Of a stretch of DNA of 64,000 nucleotides, positions 31,213 through 43,289 are shown in pieces. Every line of letters begins with the position of its first letter. The first letter of the stretch is position 1. Below the pieces are notes generated by a model. It searched no databases. It was given only the letters and a program-made list of their open reading frames with translations, and was not told the origin of the DNA. The DNA is taken from positions 807,701-871,700 of the forward strand of contig OZ036005.1 of assembly GCA_964035015.1 (NCBI GenBank). Direction: 5' to 3'. The translations under genes were made by a program, and so were the position numbers. Source of the stretch: Corallium rubrum. Taxonomy: Eukaryota > Cnidaria > Anthozoa > Scleralcyonacea > Coralliidae.

Positions 31213-32256
31213 TCTGTTGTCCTTTAGACACTGCCCAGCTAACTGTACACGACTACTGCAAACACAAAGCACATCTTTACGTAGAAAAAATCATCAAAAA
31301 TTGTCTAAAAGTCGTCGTTCGGAGTCTCAGACATGACCATATTCTTTAAACTTTCGCGCTTGGAAAATTTACTTTGAAAACAATTCATGAGTTTAGACAC
31401 CAGACCTCTATACCGCGCTCAGATCTATATATAGATTGTTTCATGTGACGTCATCTGGAACGTCATCAAGGTGGTCGATTAAAATCGTTGTACGTTTTTG
31501 ACAAAAATTTTAGGTCAATACGACCATGTTCCTCCTTGAGTTACATTGTTTTAAGCCCAGTATACTCCGAAACAAGTTCCCACCAAAACAAGTTTCCAAA
31601 ACATATTTTCGAAAATGTTTCTGAAACTTGTTTCAAAAATAGAACAGTGTTCTAATCAGGGAAACTTGGTTTCTGAAACAAAGTTTTGGAAACTTTTCAA
31701 TATACACTAGAAACTTTTGCTCCTGAAACTGTGTTTTGGTAACTTGTTTCAGAAATTTTCTCTAGTGTATGCAAGGCTTTTAATAAGTTAAATTTTGGTA
31801 ATGCTGACATCAGCATAATTTTGTTGTTGACAGTGATGTTAATTTTTAAAAGCCACTTGGAGTTTAAATCTGACGATTTTGATCATTAATTTTTGGTGGT
31901 CACATGTGTTGATCTGACCCAGCAATGGTACCTCGATGTTATACCATGAAGTGATCAATATTTGACATGTTGGTTTCTTAGCTATTGCTTCCAAAGTTTT
32001 GGCTGTTGGTATATTTTTGCCTGCTTTATCAAGCGGCAAAAACTTTTTTTTGTGCTCTATGTAAGGAAAATGCAAATAAATATGCATATAGGTGTATTTC
32101 TGAGTGATTGGAAAGAGTATGATCTCATCGAATCTTTTGGTCTCTGAAGTCTGAAGACATGTGGACAGGTTTATTTACTGGCTTTCAAAGCTAAATTACT
32201 TGTAAAAACATTGTCAATGGATGATAGCAATGCCTTGTTGAGCATTCACCATAAAA
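31213..32256. promoter_or_regulatory. Divergent intergenic region between TPX2-like and SETD4 genes
   Basis: About 1 kb separates two divergent start codons, so it must hold both promoters. No TATA box is placed with confidence. A repeat of GAAACTTGTTTC words (31560-31770) and a TGACGTCA-like ATGTGACGTCATCTGG at 31442 are seen. Otherwise AT-rich. Confidence 0.5.
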
Positions 32257-35200
32257 ATGGGAAACAAAGGACGTACTTGGAGGCGAAGACGGATGAAACT
32301 TGCTCGTGACAATCCAATTTCGCTTGCAGCTAAACCAGAGTACATTGCTCTTTTACAATGGGCCAAGAAAAATGGAGTTATTTTTCACAATATGAGACCA
32401 GCTGTGTTTTCAGGAATTGGCAGAGGCTTAATGGCAACAAGCAAGATAGAAATTGGTGATATACTAATATCTGTACCAAGAGATTTATTAATTACAGACA
32501 ATATGATAAAACACAGATATTTTGCTAATGGAGACTTCCTAAGATCAGATATAAACACAATAGACTTACTTTGTTTATTTCTGATTGTTGAACATTCTCT
32601 GGGCAGTGCTTCATTCTGGTTTCCTTATATAACTATGCTACCAAAGCAATTCAACACTCCTTCATATTTCTCTGCCAAAGAACAGGAAATTGTACCAGCA
32701 TTTTTTACTGAACAACATTGCTCCCAGTTAAGGGATATAGAGAAGTGTTTAAAATCTTTGAAACACTTAGAGAAGTTTGTTTCTTATGAAATACAGAAGA
32801 ATATTGATATAAGTTTTGAAAACGTGAGATGGGCATGGAGTATAGTTAACACAAGGTCAGTCTACATGGATTGTGAGTTGGGTTCAGTTGGAAATGGAAC
32901 CATGAGTTGTGCTTTAGCTCCTTTGTTGGATCTATTAAACCATTCTTGTGATGTTGAGGTAAGAGTCATTAAGAGTATGGACGTCACTGATAAAGAAACT
33001 CCACCAATGGCAAACTTCAACATTTCCCAGGAGCATTTGACAGTTTTCTTTTAGCTCAACCAATCACTGCAAGACTGGTTAAATATGATTGGATGAGCTA
33101 AATATAAACCTGTCAAATGCTCCTGGGAAATGAGCTAAATATAAACCTGTCAAAATCAAATGCTCCTGGGAAATGTTAAAGTTTGATGTTGGCAGAGGTA
33201 ATTTTTTTATCACTGGTGACAGTCCATCCTCAGATGCAATCAAGTGTATGCATGTACAGTACCACTTAGGCTGGATCCAGGGGGATGTTAGATGTTTAAG
33301 CCTGTTAGCTGGGTAAATCTAGGGGGGGTGTGGTTAATAAGTTCTGAAGGTTCCTGGAGAATGCTCTCCCCCAAAAAGAAAAAACAAACAACTAAAAAAC
33401 TAAAACTTTAAAACTCCATTTCCTGAGGGTAGTTAAAACTAAACTAACCTTACATGTATTTATACTGGATAACTCTATCAGTTATATCTAAACTGTTATC
33501 CTCAGAGGTCCAGTAAGGGCCCACCATCATTGGTATTGTTACTATATACAGGAGGAAACTGGAGTACCTGGAGGAAACCTGTGGTGTTTGGTAGAGTCAA
33601 ACTGGAAGCACTCTTCGGCGAACAACTGTGCCACCAACACCCCATTCAACAAAATATTATAATCATTACACAGTGTCAACACAATTAAATAACTTTAACA
33701 TGTACAGTATTATAATGCTATTTTAGTATGGATTTAACCCTTTCACTCCAACTTTCTGGGAGCTCTCCTATTGACAAGTAAAATCATCTGGTATACGTTA
33801 GACAGAGTAAAATAATAAAGTACAGAAAATTCCATGTTTGGGAGTGAAAGAGTTAAAAGAGGGTTGCAACACTTCTGGATGTACACTTACTATAAATTTT
33901 ATTGTCTACAAGTTTTATTCACAGAGTGCAGGAAATACTATACAGTATTTCAGAGATGACTTGATATTCCAAATTTGCTACACATTAGCCATTGCACCCC
34001 CCTAGCAGGGATTAGGCTTTGCTCTCAGTGTTCACATCTGTGCAGTTGAAAACTGAATGGGCCTCCCTTTTTCAAAATCTTGGATCTGTTCTTACAGCTA
34101 TACCTCCACTCAGCAGGTTACAACTGCAGTACGTATTACTGGTGGTATGCCACTCAGTATTAAGAGTTAACCCATTGCTGCCTAGGACAGGGGTGGTCCA
34201 AGAGTTTCCCAACATGAGCCAGTGTGTGGGGGGGAGGGGGGCAGGGGGTCTGGAGGCATTCTCCCAGGCCTGGGAAATTTTCAAATTTGTTTTGAACATT
34301 GAGAATTAAGCATTGTCCATCTTCTCAGTGTGAAATTATCACAATAACTGACAAGCTACAGCATCTATATTCAAGCTTCAAACTATCAATAAAGAAAAAT
34401 CTGCTGAACACCTAGTGTGGTCATTAACCTTTGCCATTTTTGTCAAATCAAACGGGTTGAAAATGAAATTTTGTGTGTTGTATGGTACTGTAATTATTAC
34501 TGTTGGCTTCTACACAATATACTATACCGTACCCTGTGTTTGTAAAGGAGTTTCATTTCTCTATTAAAGCATTAATTACTGACTTGTCCCGCTTAATCAG
34601 TTAAAAAGTTCTATAAAACTAATTTATCTTCCAGATCATTCCCTGACAAATCTGTAAATTTTTCCCAATGGGGAGACTGGGGTTCCCCAACAGAGGGCTG
34701 TAGCCCACCCACCATCTGGCACCACGCTTTGCCTAAAATTGTCTGGCATTAGTCAGAGTCAGGCCCACTGAGAAGGGGGGCTAGGGGGGCAATTTGCCCT
34801 GGGCCCCCAACTTGAGAAGGACCCCCGTAAGAAAACATGAGGCCCAGAAAGTGTAAAGATCAGTAACACTGTACTTCATTTTTAGCCAACCCAGGGGACT
34901 AATTGAGAACACGTAGACGCAACCCTATGATGTGTGATGTCATCAGGGACCCCCAAATCGACCCCCCAAATCGACCAATGTGATGTCATCAAGGACCCCC
35001 AAATTGACCCATGTGATGTCATCAGGGACCCCAAATCAACCCAGGTGACATCATCAGGGGCCCCAAATCGACCCATGTGATGTACATCAGGGACCCCCAA
35101 ATTGACCAATGTGATGTCATCAAGGACCCCCAAATTGACCCATGTGATGTCATCGGGGACCCCAAATCAACCCAGGTGACATCATCAGGGGCCCCAAATC

Positions 35201-36054
35201 GACCCATGTGACATCATCAGGGACCCCAAATCGACCCATGTGATGTCATCAGGGCCCCCAAATCAACCCATGTGACATCATCAGGGGCCCCAAATCGACC
35301 CATGTGATGTCATCAGGGGCCCCAAATTGATAACTTGCCCTGGGCCCCACAATTTCTCTCGGCGGCCCTGGTCAGAGTTAAAAAAATAAAGGGGTTGTTT
35401 TTGGCCAGCTCACTGTGGCAGGAATGTGTAAAATATTGATTAGTTATTTTCTTTCTGTAGGTACAAGCTGGGTTTTCCCAAGTAATGCATTCCTACAACA
35501 TATGTACAAAAACAAAATTCAACAAAGGAAGTCAGGTATTTATAAATTATGGCCCACATAATAATCGAAAGTTACTTGTTGAATATGGCTTTATATTACC
35601 CACTAACTGCCACAATAACATCAAGATTGAACCCTCGGATGTTTATAATATTGTATCTAGGAACCACACTGATATATCAGTGCTAAAATACAGTATTATA
35701 GCAAAATACAATTTAGAAGAAACATATTCATGTACATGTAAAGGTTTATCTTGGAGTCTTACAACTGCTTTGAAAATAATAGCAGTAGATGACGCTAGAC
35801 TTGAGAAGAAATCTGTAAATATTGCTGATCTAGATCTTACAACTAAAGATGAATGCCTTATAAGGGTATTTTCAAGAGATATTTTAAAGTCTCTATTGGA
35901 TGACTATAACTTGAATTATTCAAGATTGAGGACTAAAGTTGGTAAAGACTATGAGAGGAGTTCATTGGACCAAATAAACCAACTTACAGAACTACTAAGT
36001 CAGGAAATAGAAATTATAAGAAATGCTTTAACCTTAGTTGCCAAGGTAATTTAG
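32257..36054 (+). CDS. SETD4: SETD4-type SET-domain protein methyltransferase
   Basis: Two coding exons, 32257-32958 and 35461-36054 (stop TAG), give 431 residues, close to the roughly 440 of vertebrate SETD4. An in-frame TGA 18 bases upstream supports the start. The basic leader GNKGRTWRRRRMKLARDN is family-like. GIGRGLMA (about residue 56) begins the SET fold. IVNTRSVYMD, CALAPLLDLLNHSCDVE at the end of exon 1 and VFINYGPHNNRKLLVEYGF in exon 2 give the NHS cofactor motif and the YGPHxN substrate tyrosine region. The Rubisco-LSMT-type C-terminal helical domain follows (about residues 290-430). Family members methylate histone or other lysines and are linked to quiescence in animals. The intron carries a fold-back repeat and a minisatellite. 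All key motifs are intact, so it should be functional. Confidence 0.95.
33008..33190. mobile_element. Fold-back repeat in SETD4 intron
   Basis: AACATTTCCCAGGAGCATTT then GACAG is mirrored by CTGTCAAA, an inserted AATCAAA, and TGCTCCTGGGAAATGTT. It begins 50 bases after the exon 1 donor. The reading frame of exon 1 would run into it if the intron were retained. Confidence 0.8.
33195..34915. other. SETD4 intron, no exon seen
   Basis: Contains a G-rich dispersed repeat piece (34205-34280, GGGGGTCTGGAGGCATTCTC) related to 9725 and 57325, and another G-rich stretch at 34770-34830. No coding sign. Confidence 0.5.
34920..35345 (+). repeat. Minisatellite with about 32-base unit
   Basis: Around thirteen units of GATGTCATCAGGGACC plus CCAAATCGACCCATGT, with GATGTCATC / GACATCATC alternation. 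It is in the SETD4 intron, ending about 115 bases before the exon 2 acceptor. GATGTCATC and GACATCATC are near-palindromic words. Confidence 0.95.
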
Positions 36055-36549
36055 GGTTTTATGTAATGTTAATAGCTGTAAGAATTTAAGAATACATCTC
36101 TCTGAAAAAAGTCACTTTCATTTCTCATACAGCAAAGCTCAAAGTAATGCAGTGGTTGCCAGCTAGATCAATTGGCTAAAATCTTGTCAAATTGTTATTA
36201 AAAAGTATTATGGGTGGTCATTTGACCAGCATAGTTCTGAACATTATTTTGGGCCTTGTACAGTTGATGTATTAAGTGATGGTGTCATGTCATGCCTTTT
36301 TCCAAAGATGAAGATTCCCTCAATCTTCATACTTTCAGTTTCGTCGCCTTTCTAATGACTGATCAAGTTGTTCGGAGTCAAGAGTTCTTTTTCCACTTGG
36401 ACGTGTTCAGTGTGTTCATGCACAGACATGTTAGGCACTTTAAAATGCTAGGACGACGACGGCAGTTAAAAAGCAAGATAAGTTTTACAATTTATAAAGA
36501 AGTCACAGTTAACTAATTATTATATTTGAAGGTTAAGTTTAATGACTTC

Positions 36550-36990
36550 TAAAATGCCCCAGAAATGAATGTCCCTGAGCCCGGGCATGGGGCCGAAGGC
36601 CTGGAGCCCGGTGAGAACCTGAAACCACGCGCGATTCATGAAAGTAATTCTGAAACCTGTTTATATTATATATATATATATATACAGTTATATATACAAT
36701 CAAATCCACAACTTGCACAGTTCGGATAGCAGGGTACTGGTAACTAACCTGTTAAATTATTCAAATTATTTACATTTACATCAGCAAATTATAATTTAAT
36801 ATAAATAAGTTTTGTGGAAACACCACATAAAATATTTCTTTGCTTATTTCTTAAAATATTTCTTATTTCTTATTTCTTAAAATATTTCTTTGCTTATTTC
36901 TTTATTTCTTAGCAAAGAAATATTTTACGTGGTGTTTCCACAAAACTTATTTATATTACATTATCGCCATGAAAACTTTCAAAGAATTAA
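36550..36990. repeat. Repeat unit edge with (TA)n and fold-back
   Basis: CCGGGCATGGGGCCGAAGGC and GGAGCCCGGTGAG, then (AT)n at 36665-36685, then an inverted repeat AAGTTTTGTGGAAACACCAC mirrored near 36955. The same order is found reversed at 59580-59870, so this is one end of a dispersed element. Confidence 0.7.
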
Positions 36991-37064
36991 ATTATAATTT
37001 ATTAAAGTTCGGTTGGATTACAAAATAATTTTTCAACCATCATGACGAAAAAAATCTTTGCAAG

Positions 37065-38200
37065 AAAAAATAGTTTCAGCTAGTAAAATATACATTAATA
37101 TTACTATGGAAAAAGACCAAAGAAAGAAGGCTAAGAAGAGAAGAGGCAACAATAAATACGACTTAAAACCACTGAAAAAAGCCTAAAAATTACGATAACG
37201 ACCGAAAACGATGCCGACCGAAACTGAAAGAACAAGGATGTGTCCTGAAACTGTTCAAAGCCGGTAAAGAATTCTGCTTTGGTTTGTTCTACTTAACTCG
37301 AGACAGAATGATGAAGAAATTTTGAAACAAACGGCTTTTTAGATCATGAAGATAATTGAATGATGCATGCCTTGTCATATTTATTTGTCAACAACGGAAA
37401 GAGTAAGAAACCGCAAACGAGAAAAACAATCCGCCAAAAGAGTAAACTGAATTGGCAGTGTCTGTGGTAACAAAAGCAGAAGAAAGGTTAAGGGTAGGGG
37501 GGGTTACAAAAATGCATATTAACTGGGCGAAGGGGTTGTTGCGTTCATGTATTTCTAGTAGTGCCTGTCCGTATTGATGTCTATCTCAAGCAACAGTTCT
37601 CATCTTTTGGCCACTTTCGTCGTCCTAAAGACGTGAAAATGCTTGGGCGTTGTATGAAGAACAAGGACGTTACAGTTCTCATCTTTTGGCCATTGTCGTC
37701 GTTTTAAAGACGTGAAAATGCTTCTAATAAGTGGCGTTGTATGAAGAACAAGGACGTTGTTGAGATTACTCTTGGGCCTAAAAATTATTCATTCTCTTTG
37801 TTTTGCAAGCCGGAATAATTCTTTCGTTTACAGGACGTCGTCGTTGAGCTTGACGTAATGTCCCTATTTATAATGGTCAGTAATGTCGCTGGCAAGTATC
37901 TTCATCTTATATATAAGGGATTTATTATAGTTTTGGCGGTTTTAGTCATTATTTTAGGACGGATTTCGATCATATCCTCTTTGAAATGTCCTCACGGATA
38001 TGGTTATCTTTTAGAAGGAAGAGCGCTTTTCGGAGAACTGGCAATGGTTTCTCACAAGCACGGTTATGTTCCTGAGTGAAACGGAAAAGCGATATAGCGA
38101 TGTCGAATGCCAAACTTACCTATATGAATGCCAAACTTACAAACACGAATATAAACTTGAATACAATGCTATATATACAAACTCTTATAGTCAAACCCGA
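37065..38200 (+). repeat. Large direct repeat, copy 1
   Basis: AAAAAATAGTTTCAGCTAGT, GAAAAAGACCAAAGAAAGAA and the following 1.1 kb match the stretch 39026-40075 at high identity with small indels. It includes a 73-codon frame (37858-38079) with a hydrophobic core, also kept in copy 2 with three residue changes. I do not consider that frame a gene without further support. Confidence 0.85.
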
Positions 38201-38204
38201 TGTT

Positions 38205-39025
38205 CACTTGCGTGCGACTTTGCAATATTGATACTGAACATTACAATTTTGATTGATGGATTCATGGATGATCGTTTTAAATGCCAAACTTTGGACAATG
38301 CGAAATTCTACATAAAGTTAGAGCCATTACCTTCAAGTATAACATAACATTTATGCGTTGTTCGATGTTTAAAACCAATATTTTAAGCAACCCGTCGAGG
38401 AATCGTGATAAAGCGTTTGCAAGTTGCTGATTAAATCCGCCAATGAAAATTGCAATGTTTTGTATCAATATTGCAAAGAACATCCGCTATTGAATTATTA
38501 CTTAAATGATGTAAATAGAAGCAAAAAGAACTTGATTAAGTGAACTTGCACGTGATCTGAACATGATGCTGTTGTAACAACCGACAATATGTGCGCTAAT
38601 ATTCCTATCGCTCTCACGTTTCCCGCAATCTCCTATACCTCGTCAAAATCAATCATTCCCCTGTTCTCTTGTTCGGTCCTTAATCACTTATCTCAAATTT
38701 CTATTAATCTACTTTAATCTGTTAAAGTACGCTATTAAACATTACACTGTGTTGATATTTCTCTTCGGTTTGTTTTTACGTTGTAAGGGATAGCATATAC
38801 TACTTTACTAAAGAATTATTTTCGCTAGCTGCGATTCAATATAGTGATATAAGAAGAGTCATTATAGTCAATCGAGTAAATATATACAGCGGCGGATCCT
38901 GCCAGACTGTCGCAAGTCCGCTCAAACGATGGTCAGAACTGATTTGAGATTCAATATATCTGAATTCAAAATATTTCGCAACGGGAGAATGGCTTAACGT
39001 CTATAAAGCAAGTACAGAGGGCTTA
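38205..39025. other. Spacer between direct repeats, no gene seen
   Basis: AT-rich DNA with only short open frames. It has a few words in common with the repeat copies (ATTGCAATGTT) but no recognised feature. Confidence 0.4.
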
Positions 39026-40280
39026 AGAAAAAATAGTTTCTGCTAAAAAATACATTAATATTACTATTACTATAGAAAAAGACCAAAGAAAGAAGGCTAA
39101 GAAGAGAAGAGGCAACAATAAATACGACTTAAAACCACTGAAAAAAGCCTAAAAATTACGATAACGACCGAAAACGATGCCGACCGAAACTGAAAGAACA
39201 AGGATGTGTCCTGAAACTAGTTGTTCAAAGCCGGTAAAGAATTCTGCTTTGGTTTGTTCTACTTAACTCGAGAGAGAATGATAATGAAATTTTGAAACAA
39301 ACGGCTTTTTAGATCATGAAGAGAACTGAATGATGCCTTGTCATATTTATTTGTCAACAACGGAAAAAGTAAGAAACCGCGAACGAGAAAAACAATCCGC
39401 CAAAAGAGTAAACTGAATTGGCAGTGTGGTAACAAAAGCAGAAGAAAGGTTAAGGGTTAGGGGGGGGTGTTACAAAAATGCATATTAACTGGGCGAAGGG
39501 GTTGTTGCGTTCATGTATTTCTAGTAGTGTCCGTATTGATGTCTATCTCAAGCAACAGTTCTCATCTTTTGGCTACTGTCGTCGTCCTGAAGACGTGAAA
39601 ATGCTCTAAGTGGAGTCGTATGAAGAACGAGGACGGTGTTGAGATTACTCTTGGGCCTAAAAATTATTCATTCTCTTTGTTTTGCAAGCCGGAATAATTC
39701 TTTCGTTTACAGGACGTCGTCGTTGAGCTTGACGTAATGTCCCTATTTATAATGGTCAGTAATGTCGCTGGCAAGTATCTTGATCTTATATATAAGGGAT
39801 TTATTATAGTTTTGGCGGTTTTAGTCATTATTTTAGGACGGATTTCGATCATATCCTCTTTGAAATGTCCTCACGGATATGGTTATCTTTTAGAAGGAAG
39901 AGTGCTTTTCGGAGAACTGGCAATGGTTTCTCACAAGCGCGGTTATGTTCCTGAGTGAAAGGGAAAAGCGATATAGCGATGTCGAATGCCAAACTTACCT
40001 ATATGAATGCCAAACTTACAAACACGAATATAAACTTGAATACAATGCTATATATACAAACTCTTATAGTCAAACTCGGACAGGACATTTTTTGTCTCAA
40101 ACTCATTAGTCCTGCACAAGACAAAGGGAAATTTCCTGTCCAAGGAAAATTCTCCTGAGTGGAAATGGGCCTTTAGAATGTAGAGCGCTTTTCGGAGAAC
40201 TGCATGGCAATGGTTTCTCACAACTAACGCGGTTATGTTCCTGAGTGAAACGGAAAAGCGATATAGCGATTTCTGCATTC
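39026..40280 (+). repeat. Large direct repeat, copy 2
   Basis: Matches copy 1 up to about 40075, then diverges into a short stretch where GAGCGCTTTTCGGAGAACTG and GCGATATAGCGAT recur (40185-40270), an internal re-duplication. A related, inverted and further split copy is at 58420-59770. Confidence 0.85.
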
Positions 40281-40324
40281 TCATTGGATAATTAGAAATG
40301 CGCGAATGAAGTGACCCTACACTT

Positions 40325-40438
40325 CCTCTGTCATAAATAAGCTTCTTCGACGACGTGACAACTTTATGCAGCCTTTGCTTTGAAAAGCTAACGATCTACA
40401 TTCTTCCGCATTGATTTCAGTCGACAAACGGACAAAAG
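40325..40438 (+). other. Possible 5' untranslated exon of the 167-residue gene
   Basis: Unique-looking sequence follows a TATA-like ATAAATAAGC (40335). GACAAACGGACAAAAG is followed by the donor GTAGGCT at 40439. The acceptor TTTTTTCCAAATAG at 41017 would then lead to the coding exon. This model is inferred from signals only. Confidence 0.35.
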
Positions 40439-41032
40439 GTAGGCTAAAGCATGCAAAGCTGAACTTTAAAACATTGAACAATTATTTCACGAATAGTAAG
40501 TGAGTCATATAGTGTACGGATGTACAAGTTAAAACGTGTTTAAAACACTCATGAAACCTTTATTTTGTTAATTTGGGTGTTCGAACGACCGCCACAGAAA
40601 TTCGTGACTGCAACTTGCGATGACTTGCGTTCTCGTTTGATTACGGCTTAATAACGTCGAAATAACGTACCTTTGTTGGAGATTATTATAAGATTAATTT
40701 AGTTCTATGTTTAAATTAACTGTTATTAGTACATGCCCTGTCAGCGAGTGAGGTGGAGAAGGTAACAAGAAACGTTAAATATTGGATTAATTAAGGATTG
40801 GAGAGAAGGCGTGTTTTCTGTGTGAGTGAAACGAGACTGATTGTGAAATAAAACTATAAACAACCAAACTGTGACTCGTCGTGGATACTAGTTGGGGAGG
40901 CAAATTCACGGCACATTTTTCATGTTTATATGTTCTCGGCAAACGAAGTTTCTAAATGGCCGGCAGTCGGTAAAGGTCTTCAAAAAAACTAAATAGACAA
41001 CCTTTTTTCCAAATAGGTGTATATCGCAGAGG

Positions 41033-41536
41033 ATGGGAAGCGCGAGCGTCAAAATAGCGAACAGCACCTACAACGATGTGTTTGTCAAAGTCGACTCTGA
41101 CAGGAACTACTTGGTGGGAATACAAGCAGACGTTTCTGCAGAAATAAAAGGTGTAAAATTGTCAGAATCCACTGCGGAGAAGTTCGCCTGGATCACGCAG
41201 AAATCTGGCTACAGCCGAATCCCTTCTAATGCTTTTATCAACTATGACGTACCTCAAGGAAAATTTGAATGCTATGTATCAGCAATCGATTCAGATGGTA
41301 AATGGTTTGGTGAGGCTAAGTGTTTCAGGGCAACCAACTATAGTTATTTCAACGTCGTGTTGTGCACTGACTACGCTATGCGAAAAGGTTTCAAGAACAA
41401 GTGCTTTCGCTGTGCCGAGGGATCACAGGAATACTGGGGACCAGCGTCTTGTCCAGGATGTGGTACACATAAATGTACGACCCCAGTCGTAAGTGGATCT
41501 GACGGATGGTGTGAAAAACACCCGCGTGGGTACTAG
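41033..41536 (+). CDS. Uncharacterised 167-residue protein with Cys-rich C-terminus
   Basis: An acceptor-like TTCCAAATAG lies 15 bases upstream of the ATG, so this is probably a single coding exon. Residues 1-110 look like a compact beta-rich domain (VKIANSTYNDVFVKVDSDR, FECYVSAIDSDGKWFGEAKC). The last 50 residues hold paired Cys: CFRC, CPGC, HKC and GWCEKH, which resembles a zinc-ribbon-like metal site. No signal peptide or membrane segment is visible, so a cytosolic or nuclear protein is likely. ATTAAA at 41697 could be the poly(A) signal, just after an (ATTG)n run (41669-41694). The codon use and lack of repeat copies set it apart from the surrounding mobile DNA. I do not recognise the family. 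Confidence 0.7.
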   Translation: MGSASVKIANSTYNDVFVKVDSDRNYLVGIQADVSAEIKGVKLSESTAEKFAWITQKSGYSRIPSNAFINYDVPQGKFECYVSAIDSDGKWFGEAKCFRATNYSYFNVVLCTDYAMRKGFKNKCFRCAEGSQEYWGPASCPGCGTHKCTTPVVSGSDGWCEKHPRGY

Positions 41537-42250
41537 CCCCGTCTTAGTCGTTTCCAATCATGACTCACTAATGTTAAAATAGAAACACGTAGATAGCTAT
41601 AGAACAGTGTGCGCATCGACAAGTTGACTTTAGACCTAGACACTGTCCATAAAATAACTGATGTAGCATGATTGATTGATTGATTGATTGATTGATATTA
41701 AAGAGATCGCGTACTGAATTCGTCTAATATTCTGTTTACAGTCATTTGCAACTTAGCCTGCGTGCACACTTCACCCGTTTCCGTCCCTCGGAAACGTTTT
41801 CTCAAATATCTCGTCTGAAGAAGTACGCGAACCAAATCTTATATCAAAATAAACCGCGAAATGTGGAGAGTATTCTTGTTACGATATGAAATCGCACTGA
41901 ACGTTTCGTAGCCATAAAATAATCAAAAATTGTAACCTGTTTGACTTGCCACGTCTTGGCGTGCAAGAGGAGTTATATGCGAAGGCTACACCACTACACA
42001 ATTTTGTTGTTGTTATTTAGTCTCCCTCAACCGTACTTTATAAAACATTCTTCGTACACAAACGCACTCCCTCCCCTTCAGCACATGACGCACTTATGCC
42101 AGGGTCCCGTCGTTAGTTTTCTTTGTTTTTCTTTATTTTGGCCGGAGCCGGTCACACGGAGATCAAAGAAACCGTAGGAATAACAAACGCCATGAATAAA
42201 CTTCCTCTCTGGTGTAAATTGATACCGACTCGTTTGACAACTACGATGGA

Positions 42251-42402
42251 TGCAACTCTCTTTTCACCCAAATCTTCAGAAGTTCGTTCCCTAGCAGCCA
42301 ATCAAATGCGTAATTCAAAACAAACTTTGAACTTCCCAACGAACTTGCGAACTTCGGAAGTCGAAACGAACTTCTGAAGATTTGTGTGAAAAGTGGGTTG
42401 CA
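42251..42402. mobile_element. Small fold-back MITE, left arm only
   Basis: TGCAACTCTCTTTTCACCCA and AATCTTCAGAAGTTCG are mirrored by CGAACTTCTGAAGATTTGTG and AAAAGTGGGTTGCA. It is missing from the matching place in the right arm, so it was inserted after the duplication or lost on the right. Confidence 0.85.
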
Positions 42403-42885
42403 AATGATTGTAATAATTGCAGGGGCGGATTTACCAGACCGGTCACGCGACTGACGTAAAAAATCACAAGGATATAATTGCACAATCACACAATGTTTTA
42501 ATCTCAAGAATCTTCTAGAAAATGTTACGCTGCGACTGCCAAAGCTTGGCCAGACGATTAGGTTTCAATTCACTTTGATGACCGGTGGTCAGCGTTCGCT
42601 TTGAAAGTTTTGACCGGTGTGCGGAGATATCTGATTGGTGTTTGATCAATTTGACTGATCTGCACCATGGCAACCACTTTTTTTGACCGATTTGCCTCAA
42701 TCCTGATTGGCTCTCGCGTTGATTTTGGGCTTTTTGACCCATCTGGCAATCGATGGATAGATTGCTGAGTCAGCTGAGATACTAGTAATATTACGTATTC
42801 ATTGAAGGCTTCTCACCTCACCGCTGTCAGTTTTAGTTATGATTTCTGTAAGCGTTTCCGAACGGGCTTTAGCTGCTTTTAACAA

Positions 42886-43054
42886 CAACGATGAAGAAAT
42901 ACTGCGAAAATCTACGATGATTTGTCATCTAGATTACACAGTCATCGATTTATTTCAGGCGAGGAACATTTAGACGCGATTGGAAGCATTTCGAGCGAGC
43001 TTCTGAATTTTGGCGCGGAGTCAGTTATTCCCCCACTGCTGTATAGTCCTGTAA
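42886..43054 (+). other. Possible exon or exon relic
   Basis: One frame stays open and reads KIYDDLSSRLHSHRFISGEE, HLDAIGSISSELLNFGAE and SVIPPLLYSPVR up to a good donor (GTAAGACTT at 43055). The composition looks like real protein. An adjoining frame starts with ATG at 42840 and would need a frameshift. No match to a known family is offered. Confidence 0.3.
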
Positions 43055-43289
43055 GGTAAGACTTGAAAGTTAAGATCGTCTTGTTTCATTTCAAATCTAC
43101 AAACAGTCTAATGTCGAATATATGTGTTTTGTCCAGTGACTCCAGTCTCAATATCGTATTATTTATCATTTTGGGTCGTAGTGAAGTCTGAGTTCAGAGT
43201 TCATCTATTGAATTAGAAACAATTCAGAAGTATGGAAAGCCATAGCTGTCTTAAGTGGTCAAACTTCATTTCATTCGGTGCTTTTGTCA

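Noticed and set aside
37858-38079. 73-codon hydrophobic frame, kept in both direct repeats
   Set aside because: The repeats are too similar overall for frame conservation to mean selection; no relatives recognised.
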